DNA of 64,000 nt from Clostridiaceae bacterium Marseille-Q4149 (lineage in GTDB: Bacteria > Bacillota > Clostridia > Oscillospirales > Oscillospiraceae): contig CP073691.1 in the NCBI GenBank assembly GCA_018228685.1, positions 310,001 to 374,000 on the forward strand. The letters run 5' to 3'. The notes beneath the pieces are model-generated. The model saw nothing but the letters and a program-made list of their open reading frames with translations, was not told the origin of the DNA and made no database searches. Positions 1 through 9,006 of the stretch are shown in pieces (the stretch's first letter is position 1; the number at the start of each line of letters is the position of its first letter). The position numbers were made by a program, and so were the translations under genes.

Positions 1-654
1 CACCTGGCCGTCGGCGTCCAGCAGCTCCCGGCGGCGGACCCGGACAAAGTCCGGCGTCAGCTCCGGCAGATACCGGGCGATGGCCTTTTCCAGCAGCTGG
101 GGGTTCAGCCCCGGGTTCTGGGCCTGCACCGTCACGGCGGCCCGAAGAACATTTTCTCCCTCGGCAAAGGCGATGTCCCGGATCATGGGGGCGATGTCCA
201 CCTGGGCCAGCTGCTTGCGCTTGGTGCGCTTTTCGATCAGCAGCTCCTGCCGGTGGAACAGCTCCTCCAGGGCCTGCACGGCCCCCTCCGGCACCCCCCG
301 GTCATAGTCCAGCTCCACCTCCGCCCAGAGATAGGCCAGCTCCCGCACCGGCCGCAGGGCGGGATAGCAGTCCAGGATCCGCAGCCCCTCCGGCAGGCCG
401 CCGTTGAGCTTTTCGGCCAGGCCCGCCCCGTCGGTGTCCTGGGTCACCTCAAAGTCCAGCAGCTCACAGTTGCTGGACTGGCACACCGGCAGCGGCAGCA
501 CGATGGAGATGATGGGATGGGGATGGAAGCCCTGGGAGTGCCTGATATCCAGCTCCGTCCGGGGAAAGGCCCGCTGCACCGTCCGCAGCAGGTCCAGATT
601 GGAGATATAGGCCGCCGGGCCCTCCTTCACAAACAGCAGTCGCAGCTTAGACAT
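1..654 (-). CDS. DUF2344 radical SAM-associated protein (3' end beyond window)
   Basis: The reading frame is open from an ATG at 654 to the left edge, so at least 218 residues are present and the C-terminus is missing. The N-terminus (MSKLRLLFVKEGPAAYISNL) and the segment SQGFHPHPIIS match the TIGR03936/DUF2344 family. That family is almost always encoded directly after a TIGR03960 radical SAM protein in Clostridia. Here the ATG overlaps the stop of that upstream gene by 8 bases, which implies translational coupling. Its biochemical role is not established. The family often precedes an RNase E/G gene and the rplU-rpmA ribosomal genes, so a link to RNA or ribosome maturation is plausible but inferred. 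Confidence 0.85.
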   Translation of the reverse strand, partial: MSKLRLLFVKEGPAAYISNLDLLRTVQRAFPRTELDIRHSQGFHPHPIISIVLPLPVCQSSNCELLDFEVTQDTDGAGLAEKLNGGLPEGLRILDCYPALRPVRELAYLWAEVELDYDRGVPEGAVQALEELFHRQELLIEKRTKRKQLAQVDIAPMIRDIAFAEGENVLRAAVTVQAQNPGLNPQLLEKAIARYLPELTPDFVRVRRRELLDADGQV

Positions 655-2479
655 CGCATTTCCCTCCTACCAGCCGGTTGGCGCCGCAGGCGTTGCAGTG
701 GGTGCGGCAGTCCGGAGTGGTGACCCCGGCAAAGGCCCGCTCCCGCTCTCGCCAGAGATAGCTCTCCGTGACGCCGCTGGAGATCATGGCCCAGGGCATC
801 AGCTCGTCCTTTTCCCGGGTGCGGTTGGCGTAAAAATGGGGATCCAGCCCGCACTGGTCAAAGGCCTCCAGCCAGCGGTCCAGGGAGAAATACTCCTCCC
901 AGGCATCCAGCTTGGCCCCCTTGCGCCAGGCGGTCTCCAGGACCTTCCCCATGCGCCGGTCCCCCCGGGCCAGGACGGCCTCCAGGAAGCTGGTGTCTGA
1001 ATCGTGCCAGTTATAGGTGACGGTTTTTGTTTTGATGGCCTCCCGCAGCAGGTTCACCCGCCGCTCATACTCCTCCTTGGAGATCTGCGGCTCCCATTGG
1101 AAGGCCGTGTGGGGCTTGGGCACGAACCAGGAGGTGGACACGGTGATGCGGACGCCCCGGTTCTTGTTGCTGGCGCTTTCCCGCCAGGTGTGCATCACCC
1201 GGGCCGCCAGATCGGCGATGCCCAGCACGTCCTCGTCGGTCTCCGTGGGCAGGCCCAGCATGAAATACAGCTTCACGGCGCTGTACCCCCCGGCGAAGGC
1301 CGTCCGGCAGGAGGCCAGCAGGTCCTCCTGGGTGACGTTTTTGTTGATGACGTCCCGCAGCCGCTGGGTCCCGGCCTCCGGGGCGAAGGTCAGGCCGCTT
1401 TTGCGGCCCTTGGCCAGGCGCTCCATCAGGCTCATGGAGAAGTTATCCGCCCGCAGACTGGGCAGGGACAGATTCACGTGCCGCTGCTGGCAGAAGGGCT
1501 CCAGCTGGTCGCACAGCTCCGTCAGCGGCGGATAGTCGCTGGTGGAGAGGCTGGACAGCGTCACCTCCTGATAGCCGGAGTCGTTGCAGGACTCCACGCC
1601 GTATCGGGCGCACAGCTCCCGGCTGCGGTTGCGGACGGGCCGGTACACATACCCCGCCTGACAGAACCGGCAGCCCCGGATACAGCCCCGGAACAGTTCC
1701 AGCATCACCCGGTCCTGGACGATCTCCGTGGAGGGGACGATGGTTTTGGTGGGGAAAAAGGCCTTGTCCATGTCCCGGACGATGCGCTTGGTCACCACCG
1801 CCGGGGCCCCGTCCCGGGGGGTGATGGCGGCCACGGTGCCGTCGTCGTGATACGTCACGTCGTACAGGCTGGGGACGTAGATGCCCGGCAGCTGGGCGGC
1901 GGCCCGAAGAAACGCCTCCTTGGTCCAGCCCTCCCGCCGGGCCCGGCGGTGCAGCTCCACCAGCTCCACGGTGAGATCCTCCCCCTCGCCCAGGCTTACC
2001 AGGTCGATGAAGTCGGCGATGGGCTCGGCGTTGTACATGGCGGTGCCCCCGGCGATGACCAGGGGGGTCAGGGCCGTGCGCTCCGCGCTGTGAATGGGAA
2101 TGTTTGCCAGGTCCAGCATATTCAGGATGGCGGGAAAGGCCATCTCATAGCCCACGGAGAAGGCCACGATGTCAAAGTCCGTGATGGGCTGGCCGGATTC
2201 CAGGGCGAACAGGGGCATCCCCGCCCGGCGCATCTCCTCCTCCATGTCGCCCCAGGGGGCGAACACCCTCTGGCACCACACGCCCTCCATGTTGTTCATC
2301 ACACCGTAGAGAATCCGCATGCCCAGGTTGGACATGCCGATCTCGTATGTATCCGGGAAGCAGAAGGCGATCCGGGTGTCCACCCGGGCCGGGTCCTTCT
2401 TCACGGCGTTGTATTCCCCGCCCACATAGCGGGCAGGCTTCTGCACCCGGGGCAGAATGCGTTCCAATCGTTTATCCAC
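647..2479 (-). CDS. B12-binding-type radical SAM protein, TIGR03960 family
   Basis: This 610-aa protein opens with the family signature LPRVQKPARYVGGEYN. An N-terminal cobalamin-binding-like region is followed by a radical SAM core with the cluster motif CIRGCRFCQAGY (CX3CX2C) near the middle. I chose the GTG at 2479 because AAAGGAG sits 9 bases upstream. A longer in-frame GTG at 2500 has no ribosome site. It lies in an operon: EamA transporter gene 13 bases upstream, DUF2344 partner overlapping by 8 bases downstream. Substrate unknown. The two-gene pairing is very conserved in Firmicutes. Confidence 0.88.
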   Translation of the reverse strand: MDKRLERILPRVQKPARYVGGEYNAVKKDPARVDTRIAFCFPDTYEIGMSNLGMRILYGVMNNMEGVWCQRVFAPWGDMEEEMRRAGMPLFALESGQPITDFDIVAFSVGYEMAFPAILNMLDLANIPIHSAERTALTPLVIAGGTAMYNAEPIADFIDLVSLGEGEDLTVELVELHRRARREGWTKEAFLRAAAQLPGIYVPSLYDVTYHDDGTVAAITPRDGAPAVVTKRIVRDMDKAFFPTKTIVPSTEIVQDRVMLELFRGCIRGCRFCQAGYVYRPVRNRSRELCARYGVESCNDSGYQEVTLSSLSTSDYPPLTELCDQLEPFCQQRHVNLSLPSLRADNFSMSLMERLAKGRKSGLTFAPEAGTQRLRDVINKNVTQEDLLASCRTAFAGGYSAVKLYFMLGLPTETDEDVLGIADLAARVMHTWRESASNKNRGVRITVSTSWFVPKPHTAFQWEPQISKEEYERRVNLLREAIKTKTVTYNWHDSDTSFLEAVLARGDRRMGKVLETAWRKGAKLDAWEEYFSLDRWLEAFDQCGLDPHFYANRTREKDELMPWAMISSGVTESYLWRERERAFAGVTTPDCRTHCNACGANRLVGGKCDV

Positions 2480-2492
2480 GGTATGTTCTCCT

Positions 2493-3377
2493 TTATACAC
2501 GCTCTTTGCGGCGCAGGAAGGACCAGTCGCCCTCCATAATGAACAGGCTCAGCAGCATCAGGGCCGCGCCGATATAGCCCCGCAGAGACAGTACCTCCCC
2601 GGTCATGACAAAGGCCACCATGGAGGCAAACACCGGCTCCAGGGTGAAAATCAGGCCCACATGACTGGCGGTGGTATACTGCTGCTGCACGGACTGGATG
2701 ACAAAGGCCACCCCCGAGCAGAAAATTCCCAGAAACAGCGCCGCCGCCCAGGTCCTGCCGGAGGTGGGCAGATGCACCGGTTCCCCCAACCCCAGGGCCA
2801 GGGCTAAGGTCACGATGCCTACCACCGCCAGCTGGCACACACCCAGGCCCAGGGGGTCCACCCGGGGATCCCGGACGGCCTTCTCCGTGATCAGCAGGTC
2901 CACGGCGTAGCACAGGGGGGTGATGAGGCAGATCAGGTCTCCGGAGGCGGGCCGCAGCTCCCCGTTCAGGGTCAGCAGGGCCATGCCCACCGTGCACACC
3001 ACCAACGCCGCCCCCAGCTTCCAGCCGGGCCGCTGCCGGAAGAACAGAAAGCCCAGCAGCGGGGCGAAGATCACCTGCAAGGCGCAGATGAACGCGGCGT
3101 TTGACAGGGAGGTGCGGGTGATGCCGTAGTTATAGGCCACATAGGTCCCCGCCAGGGCCAGACCCACGATGAGGCTGTACCATAGGGTGGTGCGGTTGAT
3201 GTGGACCACGTGCTTCCAGAAAATCAGCCCCAGCACCAGAAACGCCACAATAAAGCGGAAGGCGTTCAGGGTCATGGGCGGCAGATCTGCCAGGCAGATA
3301 TCCGTCAGGTAATAGCTGGCGCCCCAGAAAAAGGTGGTCATCACCAGCAGCAGGTCGGCGCGGCGTTGCTTGTTCAT
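2493..3377 (-). CDS. EamA/DMT-family transporter
   Basis: This 294-aa polytopic membrane protein has about ten predicted hydrophobic segments arranged as two EamA repeats, beginning with the typical FFWGASYYLTDICL motif. Drug/metabolite transporters of this class usually export amino acids or small metabolites, but the substrate cannot be read from sequence. The start ATG follows AGGAGAG at a good distance. The gene heads a leftward operon with the radical SAM pair, whose ribosome site lies in its last codons. It has its own extended -10 promoter upstream. Confidence 0.85.
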   Translation of the reverse strand: MNKQRRADLLLVMTTFFWGASYYLTDICLADLPPMTLNAFRFIVAFLVLGLIFWKHVVHINRTTLWYSLIVGLALAGTYVAYNYGITRTSLSNAAFICALQVIFAPLLGFLFFRQRPGWKLGAALVVCTVGMALLTLNGELRPASGDLICLITPLCYAVDLLITEKAVRDPRVDPLGLGVCQLAVVGIVTLALALGLGEPVHLPTSGRTWAAALFLGIFCSGVAFVIQSVQQQYTTASHVGLIFTLEPVFASMVAFVMTGEVLSLRGYIGAALMLLSLFIMEGDWSFLRRKERV

Positions 3378-3417
3378 GTCTGTGTTCTCTCCTACCGAAA
3401 ATCTTCACTAACATCCC

Positions 3418-3426
3418 ATTATACCA
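3418..3426 (-). promoter_or_regulatory. Extended -10 promoter for the EamA operon
   Basis: On the minus strand TGG precedes a perfect TATAAT, about 40 bases before the EamA start. No good -35 is present at 17 bases (TTTCTT), which fits an extended -10 promoter. Confidence 0.5.
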
Positions 3427-3468
3427 CAGATCATCCGGCAAGAAAACAGCTTTTTTCGCTTTTTGCGG

Positions 3469-4533
3469 CTATTTCCACAGGCCCACATACCCCTCGTCGT
3501 GGAGCTGCTTGACAAACAGCAGCGCCATAGGCAGCAGGATCATCCCCGCCACGCCCAAGGCCCGGAACCCGGCGTACATGGCCGCCAGAGCCGCCAGGGG
3601 AGGCAGGCCCGCCTGGGCGGCCATGACCTTGGGCTCCAGAAGGCTGCGCACGGCGGAGATCACCGCATACAGGGCCGCCAGAGCCACCGCCCGGGGAGCC
3701 TGCCCCGCCAGCAGACACACCGCCGCCCAGGGCAGCAGCACCGTGCCGGTGCCGAACACCGGCAGGGCGTCCACCAGCGCGGTAACGGCGGCCAGCAGCA
3801 GGGCATACCGCTGGCCCATCAGCAGGAAGCCCGCCAGCAGCTGGCAGAAGGTGACCCCCAGCAAAATCGCCTGGGCCCGGCACCATTTCCCCAGGGTGGA
3901 CAGCAGGTTGGCCTTGACCCCTCTGGCCCGGTCCAGCCGGTGCCCCAGCTGCCGCCGGAAAAAGGCCATCACCCGGGGATAGCTGCCGGCGGTGAAGAAC
4001 ACCGCCAGGGCCGTGGTGCCGCAGAACAGGAACACCCCCGGCAGGGCGGCGGCCAGGGCCGCCGCCGCGGTGATGCAGGCCCCGCTGGCCCGCTGGGCCA
4101 CTCCCGCCGCCAGGGTCCCCAGCAGGGCGGGGACCTCCTCCAGCCAGCTCCGCAGCCCCTGGGGACAGGCGGCGCAGAAGCCCTCCAGCCGCTGCCGCAG
4201 GTCCTCCGTCATGCCCGGCAGCCCCGCCAGAAGCCCGGGGAGCTGCCCCAGCAGCTCCGCCGCCTGGCGGATCAGCTGCCACACGATCACCGCCGCCAGC
4301 GCCAGTATGGCCCCGGTGACGGCGATGGTCACCACCGCCGCCGTGAACCCCCGCTTCAGGCCCATCCGGCGGCGGCACCAAGCGATCACCGGCTCCACCG
4401 CAGCCGCCAGGGCCAGGGCCAGCAGAAACGGCAGCAGCCACCGCAGCAGATACCGCACCCCCAGCCACAGCAGCACCGCCCACACGGCCCAATAGGCAGT
4501 CCGCACCAAAAAAGCCCGCTGCTTTTCCTGCAT
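3469..4533 (-). CDS. ytvI: AI-2E/PerM-family membrane protein, YtvI-like
   Basis: This 354-aa protein has paired N-terminal membrane helices, a central amphipathic stretch (LLGQLPGLLAGLPGMTEDLR) and several C-terminal membrane helices. That is the topology of the AI-2E transporter/PerM family. Length and the N-terminus resemble the sporulation integral membrane protein YtvI. I chose the ATG at 4533 because GGGAGGGAG lies about 9 bases upstream; the frame extends upstream without a ribosome site. The family suggests a membrane role, possibly during sporulation, but the transported compound is unknown. Confidence 0.75.
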   Translation of the reverse strand: MQEKQRAFLVRTAYWAVWAVLLWLGVRYLLRWLLPFLLALALAAAVEPVIAWCRRRMGLKRGFTAAVVTIAVTGAILALAAVIVWQLIRQAAELLGQLPGLLAGLPGMTEDLRQRLEGFCAACPQGLRSWLEEVPALLGTLAAGVAQRASGACITAAAALAAALPGVFLFCGTTALAVFFTAGSYPRVMAFFRRQLGHRLDRARGVKANLLSTLGKWCRAQAILLGVTFCQLLAGFLLMGQRYALLLAAVTALVDALPVFGTGTVLLPWAAVCLLAGQAPRAVALAALYAVISAVRSLLEPKVMAAQAGLPPLAALAAMYAGFRALGVAGMILLPMALLFVKQLHDEGYVGLWK

Positions 4534-4561
4534 TTTTGTATGCTCCCTCCCACGAAAACAG

Positions 4562-4590
4562 TTGTGTTTTGTCAAACAACATGGTATGAT
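4562..4590 (+). promoter_or_regulatory. Promoter for the ACT-domain gene
   Basis: TTGTGT (4562-4567), a 17-base spacer and TATGAT (4585-4590) lie 62 bases before the ATG. A second TTGTCA at 4569 is too close to the -10 to be used. Confidence 0.5.
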
Positions 4591-4652
4591 AATGGCCAAA
4601 AGAAACGGCGGGGCCGTGTCTCCGCCGGACACATCAGCGGAGGTTTACGGCC

Positions 4653-5090
4653 ATGAGCAATCAGAAGTATTACATCGTATCGGCAGAGGCCCTGCCGGAG
4701 GTATTCGTCAAGGTGGCGGAGGCCCGCCGGATGCTCCAGGTGGGCGAGGCGGCCACCGTGGGCGAGGCGGCCCGGATGGTGGGCATCAGCCGCAGCGCCT
4801 TTTACAAGTATAAGGACGCCGTGCAGCCCTTCCAGGATATGAAGGCCGGCCACATCATCACGTTTTACGCCCTGCTGAAGGACAACCCCGGCGTGCTGTC
4901 CAACTTCCTGTCTATTTTTGCCAATTCCGGCGCAAATATTCTCACCATCAACCAGACCATCCCCACCAACGGCTGCGCCGGCGTCACCATCTCCGCCGAG
5001 ACCCGGGACATGGTGGAGGATCTGGAGTCCATGATGACCCGCATCTCCGCCGCCGAGGGCGTGCTGAAGTTCGAGGTCCAGGCCGCCTGA
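4653..5090 (+). CDS. ACT domain-containing regulator, PheB/UPF0735 type
   Basis: The protein is 145 aa, the usual size of the PheB (UPF0735) family. Residues about 20-55 form a helix-turn-helix-like segment (GEAARMVGISRSAFYKYKD). Residues 70-145 are an ACT domain (GHIITFYALLKDNPGVLSNF) of the kind that binds amino acids. In other Firmicutes, relatives sit beside hom/thr or pheA genes, so it may sense an amino acid. Here it is a single-gene unit with GGAGG before the ATG, its own promoter and a terminator after it. It diverges from ytvI. Confidence 0.85.
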   Translation: MSNQKYYIVSAEALPEVFVKVAEARRMLQVGEAATVGEAARMVGISRSAFYKYKDAVQPFQDMKAGHIITFYALLKDNPGVLSNFLSIFANSGANILTINQTIPTNGCAGVTISAETRDMVEDLESMMTRISAAEGVLKFEVQAA

Positions 5091-5113
5091 CCTCCAGTAT
5101 ATGCGCAAATCAT

Positions 5114-5143
5114 AAAAACCCGCCCTGCTGTCAGCAGGGCGGG
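5114..5143 (-). terminator. Terminator after typA
   Basis: An 11-bp perfect GC stem (5119-5129 with 5133-5143, 3-base loop) is followed on the minus strand by TTTTTAT. It also lies just after the ACT gene and could act weakly on the plus strand. Confidence 0.8.
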
Positions 5144-5158
5144 AATTCTATATCTTAT

Positions 5159-6991
5159 TTACTTTTTCTTGCCGCCGTGGGTGGCCTTCATGCGCTTTTC
5201 GTGGTTGAGAATGGTCTTGCGCATGCGCAGGCTCTCGGGGGTGACCTCCAGCAGCTCGTCGTCGGCCAGGAACTCCAGGCACTGCTCCAGGCTCAGCTTC
5301 CGGGGCGGCACCAGGCGCAGGGCCTCGTCGGACCCGGCGGCCCGCATATTGGTCATCTGCTTCTTCTTGCAGACGTTGACGGTGATGTCCTCCTGCTTGG
5401 GAGACACGCCCACGATCATGCCCTCATACACCTTGACGCCGGGGCCGATGAACAGGGCGCCCCGCTCCTGGGCGTTGAACAGTCCGTAGCTGACGGACTC
5501 GCCGGTTTCGAAGGACACCAGGGAGCCGGTGTTCCGGCGGCTCAGGTCGCCCTTATAGGGGGCGTAGCTGTCGAACACGGAGGCCATGATGCCCTCGCCC
5601 CGGGTATCCGTCAGGAACTCGTTGCGATAGCCGAACAGGCCCCGGGCGGGAATCAGGAACTCCAGCTTCATGCGGCTGCCCACGGGGGTCATCTCAATCA
5701 GGTCGCCCTTGCGGGAGCCCAGCTTCTCGATGACCGCGCCCACGGACTCGCTGGGCACGTCGGCCACCAGCCGCTCGATGGGCTCGCACTTCTTGCCGTC
5801 GATGGTGCGGTACAGCACCCGGGGGGGCGACACCTGGAACTCATAGCCTTCCCGGCGCATGGTCTCGATAAGGATGGACAGGCTCATCTCGCCCCGGCCC
5901 GCCACGTTGAAGGCGTCGGTGGCGCCGTCGATCTCCGTCACCCGCAGGGACACGTCCTTCAGGGTCTCCCGGAACAGGCGGTCCCGCAGCTGGCGGGAGG
6001 TGACGAACTTGCCCTCGCGGCCGGCATAGGGAGAGTCGTTGACGGAGAAGGTCATCTCCATGGTGGGGGCGGAAATTTTCACAAAGGGCAGAGGCTCCAC
6101 GCACTCCGGGGCGCAGATGGTGTCGCCGATGGTGATGTCGCCGATGCCGGACATGGCGATGATATTGCCGGCGGTGGCCTCGGTGATGGGCTGCTTGCCC
6201 AGGCCCTGGAACTCGTACATGGACACGGCCTTGGCCTTCTTGGCCGGGGCGTCGGGGTCGTGATAGTTGCACACGGCGATTTCCTGATTCTGCTTCAGGA
6301 CGCCACGCTCCACCCGGCCGATGGCGATGCGGCCCACGAACTCGTTATAGTCGATGGCGGACACCAGCATCTGGAAGGGCTGGTCCAGGTCCGCCTCGGG
6401 AGCGGGAATATAGCTGAGGATGGTGTCGAACAGGGGCTTGAGGTCCGTGCCCGGCACGTCGGGGGAGTAGGACGCGACGCCCTGGCGGGCGGAACAGAAC
6501 AGCATGGGGGAGTCCAGCTGCTCCGGGGTGGCGTCCAGGTCCAGCAGCAGCTCCAGCACCTCGTCGATGACCTCATGGATGCGCTGGTCGGGCCGGTCGA
6601 TCTTGTTGACCACCACGATGACCCGGTGACCCAGCTCCAACGCCCGGCTGAGGACGAAGCGGGTCTGGGGCATGGGGCCCTCGGCGGCGTCCACCAGCAG
6701 GATCACGCCGTTGACCATCTTCAGGATGCGCTCCACCTCGCCACCAAAGTCGGCATGGCCCGGGGTGTCCACAATGTTGATCTTGGTGTCGCCGTACTGG
6801 ATGGCGGTGTTCTTGGCCAGGATGGTGATGCCCCGCTCCCGCTCCAGGTCGTTGGAGTCCATGACCCGCTCCACCGTCTCCTGGTTCTCCCGGTACACGC
6901 CGCCCTGCTTGAGCATCTGGTCCACCAGGGTGGTCTTGCCGTGGTCCACGTGGGCGATAATGGCTACGTTTCTCAGTTTTTCGTTCTGCAA
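5159..6991 (-). CDS. typA: Ribosome-associated GTPase TypA/BipA
   Basis: This 610-aa translational GTPase binds 70S ribosomes and aids 50S assembly and stress adaptation. The G1 motif AHVDHGKTT is near residue 12, DTPGHADFGGEV is the G3 region and NKIDRP the G4 motif, followed by the EF-G-like and BipA-specific C-terminal domains ending in a lysine-rich tail. I prefer the TTG at 6991, which follows AGAAAGGGG by 7 bases. The longer ATG at 7030 lies close to the promoter and has no ribosome site. It is monocistronic, between a strong promoter and a terminator. Confidence 0.95.
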   Translation of the reverse strand: MQNEKLRNVAIIAHVDHGKTTLVDQMLKQGGVYRENQETVERVMDSNDLERERGITILAKNTAIQYGDTKINIVDTPGHADFGGEVERILKMVNGVILLVDAAEGPMPQTRFVLSRALELGHRVIVVVNKIDRPDQRIHEVIDEVLELLLDLDATPEQLDSPMLFCSARQGVASYSPDVPGTDLKPLFDTILSYIPAPEADLDQPFQMLVSAIDYNEFVGRIAIGRVERGVLKQNQEIAVCNYHDPDAPAKKAKAVSMYEFQGLGKQPITEATAGNIIAMSGIGDITIGDTICAPECVEPLPFVKISAPTMEMTFSVNDSPYAGREGKFVTSRQLRDRLFRETLKDVSLRVTEIDGATDAFNVAGRGEMSLSILIETMRREGYEFQVSPPRVLYRTIDGKKCEPIERLVADVPSESVGAVIEKLGSRKGDLIEMTPVGSRMKLEFLIPARGLFGYRNEFLTDTRGEGIMASVFDSYAPYKGDLSRRNTGSLVSFETGESVSYGLFNAQERGALFIGPGVKVYEGMIVGVSPKQEDITVNVCKKKQMTNMRAAGSDEALRLVPPRKLSLEQCLEFLADDELLEVTPESLRMRKTILNHEKRMKATHGGKKK

Positions 6992-7037
6992 AGGAAAAAC
7001 CCCTTTCTTTTGGGTATAAAAATCTCTCAACCTTCAT

Positions 7038-7066
7038 ATTATATCCCCGGATTTTTCCGATTGCAA
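7038..7066 (-). promoter_or_regulatory. Promoter of typA
   Basis: Minus-strand TTGCAA (7061-7066), a 17-base spacer and a perfect TATAAT (7038-7043). Confidence 0.75.
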
Positions 7067-7124
7067 GAACTTTTTGCGAATTCGGCTGTTTTTATGGATT
7101 TTGCTTTTTCTTCGGGCCGGAATG

Positions 7125-7133
7125 TGGTATAGT
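7125..7133 (+). promoter_or_regulatory. Extended -10 promoter for the NUDIX gene
   Basis: TGG followed by TATAGT lies 24 bases before the NUDIX start. The -35 region is only TTTTTC. It is back to back with the typA promoter. Confidence 0.5.
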
Positions 7134-7156
7134 GGTGGTGAAAAGGGGGAGAAAGC

Positions 7157-7783
7157 ATGGATGAACAGGCGCTGCGGCGCAGAATGGCGGCCCACCGCAC
7201 CACCCTGCAGCAGGCACGGGGGGAATACGCGGTGCTGGTGCCCCTGGTGGAAACGCCCCGGGGGCTGAGCCTTTTATACGAGGTGCGCCCGGCGAAGCTG
7301 CACCACCACGCCGGTGAGGTGTGCTTCCCCGGCGGACGGATGGAGGCCGGGGAGACGCCCCGGCAGTGCGTCCTGCGGGAGACTCGGGAGGAGCTGGGCC
7401 TTCCGGCGGAGGCCATTGAGATTTTCGGGGACCTGGACTTTCTGTACCTGCGGTCCGAGGGGCTGATGTATCCGGTGCTGGGCCGGGTGGACCCGGCGGC
7501 GGTGCTGCGCCCCAGCCCCGACGAGGTGCAGGACACCTTCACGGCGCCCCTGTCCTGGCTGGCGGCCCATCCCCCGGCTATCTACCGCTATCCCCTGCGG
7601 CCGGAGATCGGGGCGGACTTTCCCTATGACAAGGTGGGGGCCTCCGCCGGATATCCCTGGCAGGCCGGGCGCATGGAGGTGCCGGTGTATGAGGGGCTGC
7701 CGCATCCCCTGTGGGGGCTGACGGCCCGGATCACCTGGTGGCTGCTGGAGCAGTACGGGAACATATTGACAGATATGGTATAA
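7157..7783 (+). CDS. NUDIX hydrolase, CoA pyrophosphatase-like
   Basis: This 208-aa protein carries a full NUDIX box, G-X5-E-X7-REUXEEXGU, seen as GGRMEAGETPRQCVLRETRE followed by ELGL at about residues 55-78. The family hydrolyses nucleoside diphosphates linked to another group. The overall length and the LHHHAGEVCFPGG approach resemble NudL/CoA-diphosphatase types, but the exact substrate is inferred. AAGGGGGAGAAAGC precedes the ATG. The next gene's promoter overlaps its stop codon. Confidence 0.85.
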   Translation: MDEQALRRRMAAHRTTLQQARGEYAVLVPLVETPRGLSLLYEVRPAKLHHHAGEVCFPGGRMEAGETPRQCVLRETREELGLPAEAIEIFGDLDFLYLRSEGLMYPVLGRVDPAAVLRPSPDEVQDTFTAPLSWLAAHPPAIYRYPLRPEIGADFPYDKVGASAGYPWQAGRMEVPVYEGLPHPLWGLTARITWWLLEQYGNILTDMV

Positions 7784-7784
7784 T
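7776..7784 (+). promoter_or_regulatory. Extended -10 promoter for the DEAD-box helicase gene
   Basis: TGG-TATAAT overlaps the NUDIX stop codon, 39 bases before the helicase start. A perfect TTGACA at 7766 is only 7 bases from this -10 and cannot pair with it in the standard way. Confidence 0.45.
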
Positions 7785-7822
7785 ATATCCTGGCTGAATA
7801 TATAGAAAACGAGGAAACTGCT

Positions 7823-8992
7823 ATGGAATTTACACAGGGCGCGCCCTTTGACAGCTTCGGCCTGTCCGAGGCCACCATGCGCGCCATAAGGAACAAGGGA
7901 TATGAGATCAGCACCCCCGTCCAGGCCGGGTGCATCCCCCCCATGCTGGAGGGGAAGGACGTCATCGCCAAGGCCCCCACCGGCACCGGCAAGACCATGG
8001 CCTTCGGCATCCCCATCATCGAGCGCATCGACCCGGAAAGCGAGGAGGTCCAGGCGGTGATCCTGGCCCCCACCCGGGAGCTGGCCATGCAGATCACCGA
8101 CGAAATGCGCCAGATCGCCGTGTGCCATGAGGGGGTGCGGCTGGTGTGCCTGTACGGCGGCCAGCCCATCGGCAAGCAGATCAACGCCCTGAAGCGGCGG
8201 CCCCAGATCGTGGTGGCCACCCCGGGCCGCCTGTCCGACCACATGAAGCGCCGCACCGTCACCCTGGGCCAGGTGCAGACCGTGGTGCTGGACGAGGCGG
8301 ACCGTATGCTGGACATGGGCTTTATCCACGATGTGACCCGCATTCTGGACAAGATTCCCCACCGGAAGAATCTGGGCATGTTCTCCGCCACCATCTCCCG
8401 GGAGGTCATGGACATCTCCTGGGTGTATCAGCGGGACCCGGAGGAGATCACCGTCCAGGCCACCCGGGAAAACAAGCCCGATATCCTGCAATACCGCATC
8501 GAGGTGCCGTCTGACAAGAAGGTGGACGCCATCGCCTCCATCATCCGCGCCCAGCAGCTGGACCGGGTCATCTGCTTCTGCAACACCAAGGGCTCCACCG
8601 AGCGGCTGACCAAGTTCCTGCAGCTGCGGGGGCTGGACGCCCAGTGCATCCACGGCGATATTCCCCAGCGCAAGCGGGAGGAGGTCATGGCCCGCTTCCG
8701 GGATGGACAGCTCCGTGTGTTCGTGGCCACGGACGTGGCCAGCCGGGGCATCGACGTGGACGACGTGGACGCGGTGTTCAACTTCGAGGTGCCCGAGGAG
8801 AATGAATATTACATCCACCGCATCGGCCGCACCGGCCGGGCCAAGAAGCACGGCGTGGCCTATACCCTGCTGTCGGACTTCCCCTCCCGCATGCGGCTGG
8901 ACGACATCGCCCGCAACACCCGCAGCCAGATCATCCCCGCCACCCTGGAGGAGGACGGCCGGGTGACTCCTGCGGAGCCCAAATCAAAGTAA
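7823..8992 (+). CDS. DEAD-box ATP-dependent RNA helicase
   Basis: This 389-aa superfamily 2 helicase has all core motifs: Q motif near the N-terminus (FDSFGL...TPVQAGCIP), Walker A APTGTGKT, PTRELA, TPGR, DEAD within VVLDEADRMLDMGF, SAT, and the C-terminal RGIDVD and HRIGRTGR. It ends shortly after the second RecA domain, so it lacks the basic RNA-binding tail of CshA or DbpA. It is a minimal helicase likely acting in RNA turnover or ribosome assembly. The stop codon overlaps the ribosome site of the next gene, suggesting co-transcription. Confidence 0.93.
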   Translation: MEFTQGAPFDSFGLSEATMRAIRNKGYEISTPVQAGCIPPMLEGKDVIAKAPTGTGKTMAFGIPIIERIDPESEEVQAVILAPTRELAMQITDEMRQIAVCHEGVRLVCLYGGQPIGKQINALKRRPQIVVATPGRLSDHMKRRTVTLGQVQTVVLDEADRMLDMGFIHDVTRILDKIPHRKNLGMFSATISREVMDISWVYQRDPEEITVQATRENKPDILQYRIEVPSDKKVDAIASIIRAQQLDRVICFCNTKGSTERLTKFLQLRGLDAQCIHGDIPQRKREEVMARFRDGQLRVFVATDVASRGIDVDDVDAVFNFEVPEENEYYIHRIGRTGRAKKHGVAYTLLSDFPSRMRLDDIARNTRSQIIPATLEEDGRVTPAEPKSK

Positions 8993-9006
8993 GGAGCGTG
9001 GCCCCT

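Noticed and set aside
1004..2539. Long plus-strand frame opposite the radical SAM gene
   Set aside because: An antisense shadow caused by high third-position GC. It lacks a ribosome site, and its sequence is low-complexity G/H/Q/L, while the minus frame has clear motifs. The same applies to the frames at 5177-7132, 29699-31945, 45286-46845, 52677-54974 and 54978-56288.
7766..7784. TTGACA and TATAAT as one promoter before the helicase
   Set aside because: The spacer is only 7 bases. The extended -10 reading is more plausible.
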